NCBI GenBank assembly: GCA_020832725.1
Contig: JAFIEC010000424.1
Location: forward strand, 1 to 19,772
DNA from: Paracoccaceae bacterium
GTDB lineage: Bacteria; Pseudomonadota; Alphaproteobacteria; Rhodobacterales; Rhodobacteraceae
DNA length: 19,772 nt
Direction: 5' to 3'
The position numbers were made by a program, and so were the translations under genes. Below are positions 14,981-19,772 of this stretch, in pieces (position 1 is the stretch's first letter; the number at the start of each line of letters is the position of its first letter). A model generated the notes under the pieces. It was not told the DNA's origin and searched no databases. It worked only from the letters and a program-made list of their open reading frames with translations.

Positions 14981-16504
14981 TTACTCCTGATTGGTAGCCC
15001 CGCCGCGTGGCGTTGCGTCTGTCCGATCGGTATCGTCGCCTGTGTCGCCTGCGTCGGGCCGCCGCGCCGGCGTGGCCCGCGCCCCTTGGGTCTCGCCGGG
15101 ACTGGTGCGGTAGTGCAGCCCGAGATCAGCGGCGCGTTTCGCATCCACTGCATTCTCGCGGTCGACTTCCTCGACATCGTAGCCGGTGGCCTCGACCACC
15201 TTGCGCCGCGAGGTGATGCCCGCCTCCATCGCCAGCACCTGCGCCTGGATGTCTTTCAGCGGATCGACCCAGTCCCAGCGCGGCGGGATCCATTGCACCA
15301 TGCGCGCGGCCGCGGGATCGGCGAGGTCCAACCGCCCCGCCAGTTGCGCCATCTCCAGCCAGCGCGCCCAGATCGGACGGCAAAGCTGATGCGCGATCAC
15401 CCCGTGCTGCAGCTGCTGAACGCGGCGGCGGAACTCGACCAGTTCGGCGCGCAGGCTGGAATAGTTGGCTTGACGCACATCACCCGTCACCAGATGATAG
15501 GGCAGACCCAGCGATGCCGCGACCGCGAGCAGCGTCCGGTACTGGAACGCCTCGTAACCGCCACCGACATCGGCGGGGCTCGAGAACTTCACATCCTCGC
15601 CCGGCAGCAGCACCTGCATGGTGCCGGGCTCGAGGCTGGCAATGGCCGCGCCATCCAGATCGGCGGCCCCTTCGCCCATCATCGGCTCTTCGGGCGCGGT
15701 TTTTGTGATGAAGCCAGCGAACATCGCGGCGGTCTTCTTCCGGTCAAGCTCGGCATCGTCATACTGATCGAGCAGGAACAGCCGCACCATGGCCGGGGCC
15801 ACATGCGGCAGGCCCCGGATTTGCCCCGCATCTAGGGCGCGGTAGATGTGCAGCACATCCTCGGCGGGGACGCGCACTGTTTCGGGAATAGCCACACGCT
15901 GGTCCGTGCTGTCACCAGGATGGCTGCGGCGAAAATGATAGGCCACGCGCCGCCCGATCAGGTCAAACTCGATCCCGCAGCGGATGCGGTTGCCATTGGC
16001 CGCTGTCTCCGTCTTCTCGAAGGGCAGCATCTCGGCCTGCAGCAACTGCATCTGCAGGGGCACGAGCAGGCCGTCCTCAGCGCGGCGGGGCCGCAGCCGC
16101 ACGAAACACTCGCCCGCGACGAACATCTCCCGCGCGACCATGGCTTGCAGACCGTAGAAATCGGTCAGCCCATCCGCATCGGCCTCATCGGTCCAGGCGA
16201 GCCACAGTTTCTGCACCCGGTCGCGCAGACCCGGATCCTCGATCAACGACGACGGCTTGATCCCGTCGCCCACTAGATTCGAGGCAAAGGCCTCGCAGGC
16301 ATTCGCGGCATAGCCATTGGTGACAACCAGTTCGCGTGCGCGGGCCAAGAGCCGTGCCCCGCCCGAAGAAATCAGCGCGTTGATATTCTCCAGCGGAGGG
16401 TTCCAGCCGCGCAGCCGGCGCTTTGACATTGCGCCCTCGAGACGGGCGCGCACCCCAGCAGGGCCGCCCGGAGCCGGACGGCGAAACCTGTCGAACAGCC
16501 CCAT
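14981..16504 (-). CDS. Portal protein, lambda type
   Basis: A 507-residue protein recognised as the lambda-family portal. Family-like segments include RRLRGWNPPLENINALISSG, ARARELVVTNGYAANACEAF, FVAGECFVRLRPRR, VLHIYRALDAGQIRGLPHVA and QANYSSLRAELVEFRR. It forms the dodecameric ring through which DNA enters and leaves the head and on which the terminase docks. Lambda gpB has 533 residues. A C-terminal Arg/Ala/Asp-rich tail after about residue 470 looks disordered. It starts 3 nt after the gpW-like gene. Confidence 0.93.
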   Translation of the reverse strand: MGLFDRFRRPAPGGPAGVRARLEGAMSKRRLRGWNPPLENINALISSGGARLLARARELVVTNGYAANACEAFASNLVGDGIKPSSLIEDPGLRDRVQKLWLAWTDEADADGLTDFYGLQAMVAREMFVAGECFVRLRPRRAEDGLLVPLQMQLLQAEMLPFEKTETAANGNRIRCGIEFDLIGRRVAYHFRRSHPGDSTDQRVAIPETVRVPAEDVLHIYRALDAGQIRGLPHVAPAMVRLFLLDQYDDAELDRKKTAAMFAGFITKTAPEEPMMGEGAADLDGAAIASLEPGTMQVLLPGEDVKFSSPADVGGGYEAFQYRTLLAVAASLGLPYHLVTGDVRQANYSSLRAELVEFRRRVQQLQHGVIAHQLCRPIWARWLEMAQLAGRLDLADPAAARMVQWIPPRWDWVDPLKDIQAQVLAMEAGITSRRKVVEATGYDVEEVDRENAVDAKRAADLGLHYRTSPGETQGARATPARRPDAGDTGDDTDRTDATPRGGATNQE

Positions 16505-16507
16505 GGA

Positions 16508-16723
16508 TCACAGCCCCTTGGTTGTGGTGATGCGCAGCTGCCGCACGATGCGCCGCCCTTCGGCTGCAGCGATTTCGCGATCCAGCGCCTCGATAGCCCG
16601 GTCTATTTCCGCCACTGAGCGGTAATCAACGGTCTTGCCGTCATAGCTGACCCGCGCCACGCCCGAGGACCGCTGCGCAGACAGGGCATCGCGGCGGGCG
16701 CGGAGATCGGTGATTGTCGGCAT
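16508..16723 (-). CDS. gpW-like head-tail joining protein
   Basis: A 71-residue protein with the gpW pattern: an N-terminal helix (LRARRDALSAQ), a beta hairpin with ARVSYDGKTVDYRSV, and a second helix (AEIDRAIEALDREIAAAEGR). Lambda gpW has 68 residues. It plugs the portal after packaging and provides the site for the next connector. It has a weak AGAG-type ribosome binding site, consistent with separation from the terminase gene by a cargo gene. In lambda, W lies right after A, so the plus-strand gene at 16771-17382 interrupts that junction. Confidence 0.85.
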   Translation of the reverse strand: MPTITDLRARRDALSAQRSSGVARVSYDGKTVDYRSVAEIDRAIEALDREIAAAEGRRIVRQLRITTTKGL

Positions 16724-16770
16724 GATCCGCGCTCTCTATGTTTGGACCGGTATTGCTGCCCGGAGGAACC

Positions 16771-17382
16771 ATGTCCGAACCTGTCGCCCGTCTGCTTATC
16801 GAACTCGAGGACATCAGCCCTCGCATCTGGCGGCGGGTCGATGTGCCAACCGGGATCACCCTGACGACCTTGCATGAGGTCATTCAGGCCGTGATGCGCT
16901 GGGAATATGCGCATCTGTATGAGTTTCGCGCAGGGGAACGGGTCTATGGCGATCCCTTTCCCGGCATGGAGAGTCCATTGCAGCGGGTCTACAAGGCGTC
17001 CGGCATTCGTCTGAACCAGTTGATTGATCGCCATGTGACCAACTTCCTCTACGTCTACGATTTCGGCGATGACTGGCGACACCGCATAACTGTAGAGGAC
17101 GTCCGCGACGGCGATCCCGACACGGATTATCCGGTCTTTGTCGAGGGTGCGCGCCGGGCACCGCCCGAGGATGTTGGCGGGCTTCCCGGTTTCGAGGAAT
17201 TTCTGAAAGCCATGGGCAATCGGCGCCACCCGCAGCATGCAGAACTCACGGAATGGGCGGGAGGTGGCTTTGACCCTGAAGACATTGGGCCGCGCGAAAT
17301 CGAACTCGACCTCGCAATGTTGGCCGAGTTCCGGCGCAGGGTGCGTGCAGGACACAAAAGCAGGGCAAAGAATAAGACCTGA
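16771..17382 (+). CDS. Plasmid pRiA4b ORF-3 family protein, cargo gene
   Basis: A 203-residue protein of the PRiA4_ORF3 (IS1096 TnpR-like) family. Diagnostic segments are ISPRIWRRVDVPTGITLTTL at 15-34, VMRWEYAHLYEF at 41-52, the YDFGDDW box at 96-102 and the PPEDVGG box at 131-137. The biochemical role of the family is not established; members occur on plasmids, transposons and prophages. The ATG at 16771 follows GGAGG directly upstream; an upstream in-frame ATG at 16738 lacks such a site. Its stop codon abuts the terminase stop on the other strand with no base between. It reads against the phage late genes and is probably cargo. I saw no transposon ends around it. Confidence 0.88.
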   Translation: MSEPVARLLIELEDISPRIWRRVDVPTGITLTTLHEVIQAVMRWEYAHLYEFRAGERVYGDPFPGMESPLQRVYKASGIRLNQLIDRHVTNFLYVYDFGDDWRHRITVEDVRDGDPDTDYPVFVEGARRAPPEDVGGLPGFEEFLKAMGNRRHPQHAELTEWAGGGFDPEDIGPREIELDLAMLAEFRRRVRAGHKSRAKNKT

Positions 17383-19329
17383 TCACGCCATGTAACTCGA
17401 CCGCACTGTCCGCCGCCGTGCAGATGGTCGGGCTGACGTCGCAGCGCCGGACGCTGTATCGCGCGCGGATATACGCGTTTCCAGCTCCAACTGCCGCTCC
17501 AGTTCCGCCCACCGTGCCTCTGGCCAGCGATCCGCACCTGCAATCCAGGCCGCCGCCCGTGCATAGATCCGGCAGTCCAGTGCCTCGTTGCGCTCGCGCA
17601 GCTTCTGCCATTCCAGCTTGGTGAAGCCGCGCTTCGACTTCACCGTGATCAGCTGCTCGGCGGTCAGCTGTTTCAGCCATTCGCCATCGGCCCAGTTCGG
17701 CAGATGCACCGTTCCTGGCGGAAACGAAGCACCGGCGGTGATCTCTTCCGGCGTTGGCCGGTCCTGCCGCAAGAAGCGATAGGTCTCGGCCTTGAAGGTC
17801 GAGGTCGCCACCGACCAGAGCCGCGCCCCACGCCGCAGCCGCTTGCCGCCCACTGTGGCATCGACATAAGTCGGGCCGGTTACAGGGCTAGAGCGGTTGA
17901 AGCCTTCCAGCCCTTTGACCGGCGCCACCTGCGCGAACCCGACCTGCCGCGCCCAAGCGTAGACGGCACTGGTTTCATATCCTGTATCGATGGCCAGCCG
18001 CGCGATGGTCAGGTGCTGGCCGCTTTCATGCGCCCATGTGCGCCCCAGCAGATCAGTCAGCGTCTGCCAGCATCCCGGATCGCCGGGACCACCCTCGATC
18101 ACGATATGATCGACCAGCCAGCTTTCAAAGCCCCGGCCCCAGGCCCAGACATCAATCTCGATCCGATCCTTCTGCACATCTGCGCCAGCCGTCAGGAACA
18201 GCCCACCAGCCGGGACTGTGCCCGGCTTCCAGTCTTCCCGCCGTTCCGCCAGCCGTTGCCAATCCGGAGCCTCGCCGGTCTCGAACCAGGTCTCGCCCAG
18301 AATGGTGTTGCGAAACGCCCGCATGGCCTCGTCATTGCCCTGTGCTGCCTCCCAGGCCCGCGCGATCCGCGACCAACTGAGCCAGCCGATGGGCGAATAG
18401 AGCGCCGAGAGGTGATAGCCGACCGTGTGCGGATCCGCCGATGCGGCCATCGCGCGCCATTCCCCAGCGGCCAGCATCGCTGTCTTGTGATGCTCGGCGA
18501 TGGGTCTGTCGCAGTTCTCGCAATGGTATTCTGCCGTTTCCGGTCGGCCCTTGTCCCAGCGCAGGCGTTCGAACCGCAGCCATTGTCGGTGACCACAATG
18601 CGGGCACGGCACATGATACCGCCGCTGGTCGCTCGCCTCGAACTCGCGCTCGATCCGGCTCAGCCCCCGAATGGTGGGGGTCGAGATCAACAGCGCCTTG
18701 CGCCGATGCGCGAAGGTCAGCGACCGCGCCTCGGCCAGGCTGACCGGATCGCCTTCTTCATCCGCTGAGGCCGGATAGGCATCGACCTCATCGAGAAACA
18801 GATATCGCGCAGGCGTTGAGCGCAGCCCCACTGCCGAGTTCGCCCCGGTCATGATCAGGATGCCGCCTGCGAATTCCTTCGACAGCATTGTGTTGCCCGC
18901 GTCCCGCGAGCGCGCAGGCTTGATCCGCTCGCGCAGCTCCGGGCTTTCCTCGATCAGCGGATCGATCCGCTGGCGCGAATTGCGCTTGGCCAGTTCCACG
19001 GTCGGCTGCACCGCCAGCATCGGACCCGGCGCATGGTGCATCACAAACCCGATGAAGCAGTTGCCCGCTTCTGTCGCGCCCACTTGGGCTGCCTTCATGA
19101 ACACCACTCGTTGCACGGGGCTCGAGGGCGAAAGCGCATCCATGATCTCGCGCATATAGGGCGTGCGCGCAGTGCGATACCTGCCCGGTTCCGCTGACGC
19201 GCGCGAGCTGAGCCAGCGATGCCGGTCGGCCCATTCCGACACCGTCAGGTCCGGATCGGGTCGGATTCCGCGCGACCAGGCGCGCAGCAGATCGGTTGCG
19301 CCGTCGAATTCGGTGATCGTGCTCTCCAC
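17383..19329 (-). CDS. Terminase large subunit, lambda GpA family
   Basis: A 648-residue protein, close to lambda gpA (641). The ATPase part has a Walker A-like loop KAAQVGATEAG (79-89), Walker B LFLDE (177-181) and the coupling motif ISTPT (215-219). A C-x2-C/C-x2-C zinc finger at 242/245 and 270/273 is typical of the GpA family. The nuclease part shows Asp384 in AGADVQKDR and Asp448 in AIDTGYE. It cuts concatemeric DNA and drives packaging through the portal. The start is GTG at 19329 (MESTITEFDGATDLLRAW) with AGAGG upstream. No small terminase gene lies before it: a divergent permease gene begins 111 bp away. Its stop abuts the cargo gene on the plus strand. Confidence 0.94.
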   Translation of the reverse strand: MESTITEFDGATDLLRAWSRGIRPDPDLTVSEWADRHRWLSSRASAEPGRYRTARTPYMREIMDALSPSSPVQRVVFMKAAQVGATEAGNCFIGFVMHHAPGPMLAVQPTVELAKRNSRQRIDPLIEESPELRERIKPARSRDAGNTMLSKEFAGGILIMTGANSAVGLRSTPARYLFLDEVDAYPASADEEGDPVSLAEARSLTFAHRRKALLISTPTIRGLSRIEREFEASDQRRYHVPCPHCGHRQWLRFERLRWDKGRPETAEYHCENCDRPIAEHHKTAMLAAGEWRAMAASADPHTVGYHLSALYSPIGWLSWSRIARAWEAAQGNDEAMRAFRNTILGETWFETGEAPDWQRLAERREDWKPGTVPAGGLFLTAGADVQKDRIEIDVWAWGRGFESWLVDHIVIEGGPGDPGCWQTLTDLLGRTWAHESGQHLTIARLAIDTGYETSAVYAWARQVGFAQVAPVKGLEGFNRSSPVTGPTYVDATVGGKRLRRGARLWSVATSTFKAETYRFLRQDRPTPEEITAGASFPPGTVHLPNWADGEWLKQLTAEQLITVKSKRGFTKLEWQKLRERNEALDCRIYARAAAWIAGADRWPEARWAELERQLELETRISARDTASGAATSARPSARRRTVRSSYMA

Positions 19330-19440
19330 ACCTTGCCTCTGCTCTCACTGGCGGAACACCTCCCGTTGCTTGCCGGTATGGCAGGCTTCTGCTAGCGCCG
19401 ATGGATGAAGGGCTGCGGGCAGCCGACGGAGACGAACAGC
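19330..19440. other. Divergent spacer between terminase and permease; probable prophage edge
   Basis: These 111 bp lie between the starts of two divergent genes. They hold the terminase ribosome binding site (AGAGG on the minus strand, near 19337) and the permease site (GGAG at 19428-19431). I found no tRNA fragment, terminator or convincing sigma-70 promoter. If the permease is a host gene, an attachment site or an older recombination border should be in or near this spacer. That is inference from the switch of gene content. Confidence 0.4.
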
Positions 19441-19772
19441 ATGGCGCAATCACCCGCAGTGAAGATCGTGGCATTGACAGCACTTGCGATGGTGGCCTTT
19501 GCCGCGAACTCGGTTCTGAACCGTATTGCACTGGCCGAAGGTGAGGCCGACGCGCTGACCTATACCGGCGTTCGCCTGGCCTCCGGCGCGCTCATGCTGA
19601 TGGTGATCCTTGCGTGGCGGGGGGCAAGGCCAGGCTGGGGGCGGATGGGCGGCAGCATGGGTGGCGCGTTTGCGCTCTTTCTCTATGCGATAGCGTTTTC
19701 CTATGCGTATCTCGACCTTGCCGCCGGAACAGGGGCGCTTCTGCTCTTTGCCGCTGTGCAGCTGGGCATGTT
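19441..19772 (+). CDS. EamA/DMT-family permease (partial, runs off the right edge)
   Basis: The first 110 residues of a membrane protein. At least three hydrophobic segments are visible: about residues 8-30 (ALTALAMVAFAANSVLNRIA), 43-58 (VRLASGALMLMVILAW) and 74-110 (GGAFALFLYAIAFSYAYLDL, then GALLLFAAVQLGM). The N-terminal pattern AFAANSVLNRIAL followed by VRLASGA is typical of EamA/DMT drug-and-metabolite transporters. The substrate cannot be assigned. The ATG at 19441 has GGAG 9 nt upstream. It is divergent from the terminase and is most likely chromosomal, marking the flank of the prophage. Confidence 0.82.
   Translation, partial: MAQSPAVKIVALTALAMVAFAANSVLNRIALAEGEADALTYTGVRLASGALMLMVILAWRGARPGWGRMGGSMGGAFALFLYAIAFSYAYLDLAAGTGALLLFAAVQLGM

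Noticed and set aside
14960..15835. A 291-codon plus-strand open frame under the portal gene
   Set aside because: Antisense to a clear lambda-type portal; no ribosome binding site or domain seen.
17704..18768. A 354-codon plus-strand open frame under the terminase gene
   Set aside because: Antisense to motifs required in the terminase; the product is Pro/Arg/His-rich without recognisable domains.

Overview
The window is GC-rich and carries most of the structural (late) region of a tailed siphovirus-type prophage, all on the minus strand. The sequence suggests an alphaproteobacterium of the Rhodobacterales type. The baseplate genes (DUF2460, DUF2163, NlpC/P60 peptidase, TIM-barrel host-specificity protein) are the same set, in the same order, as g12-g15 of the Rhodobacter gene transfer agent (GTA). 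The head genes are of the lambda type. Species cannot be told from this window.

Layout in transcription order (high to low coordinates): large terminase (A-like, 19329-17383), gpW-like connector, lambda-type portal (B), S49/ClpP-like prohead protease with a probable fused scaffold (C/Nu3), decoration protein (D), major capsid (E), FII-like attachment protein, a protein at the Z position (probably DUF6441), U-like terminator, tail tube protein (V position), tail assembly chaperone with a -1 frameshift product (G/GT), tape measure (H), then the GTA-like tip: DUF2460, DUF2163, NlpC/P60 and the large host-specificity protein, which runs off the left edge. The order follows lambda from A to H and then switches to a GTA-type tip. 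Most junctions are tight, with 4-nt or 1-nt stop/start overlaps or gaps of a few bases.

The strongest hidden signal is a programmed -1 ribosomal frameshift in the chaperone gene. A perfect A-AAA-AAC slippery heptamer is followed, 6 nt later, by a 13-bp GC-rich stem-loop. This opens a 116-codon -1 extension that has no usable start codon of its own before its conserved-looking part and that encodes a C-x2-C-x9-C-x2-C cysteine cluster.

Three plus-strand cargo modules sit at gene boundaries of the minus-strand late operon: a DUF1778/GNAT toxin-antitoxin pair between DUF2163 and DUF2460, a NYN-domain ribonuclease-like gene between the U and Z positions, and a PRiA4b ORF-3-like gene between W and the terminase. 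Each ends 0-13 nt from the stop of the opposing phage gene and has a short upstream gap on its other side. They are probably morons, expressed separately from the late genes. The antitoxin has a clear palindrome inside a plausible promoter.

At the right edge a probable host gene, an EamA/DMT-family permease, starts 111 bp from the terminase on the opposite strand. No small terminase, integrase, repressor or lysis gene is present in the window. Either this is one end of the prophage, with the rest beyond the left edge, or the element is reduced or domesticated. I saw no tRNA, rRNA, CRISPR array or insertion sequence.
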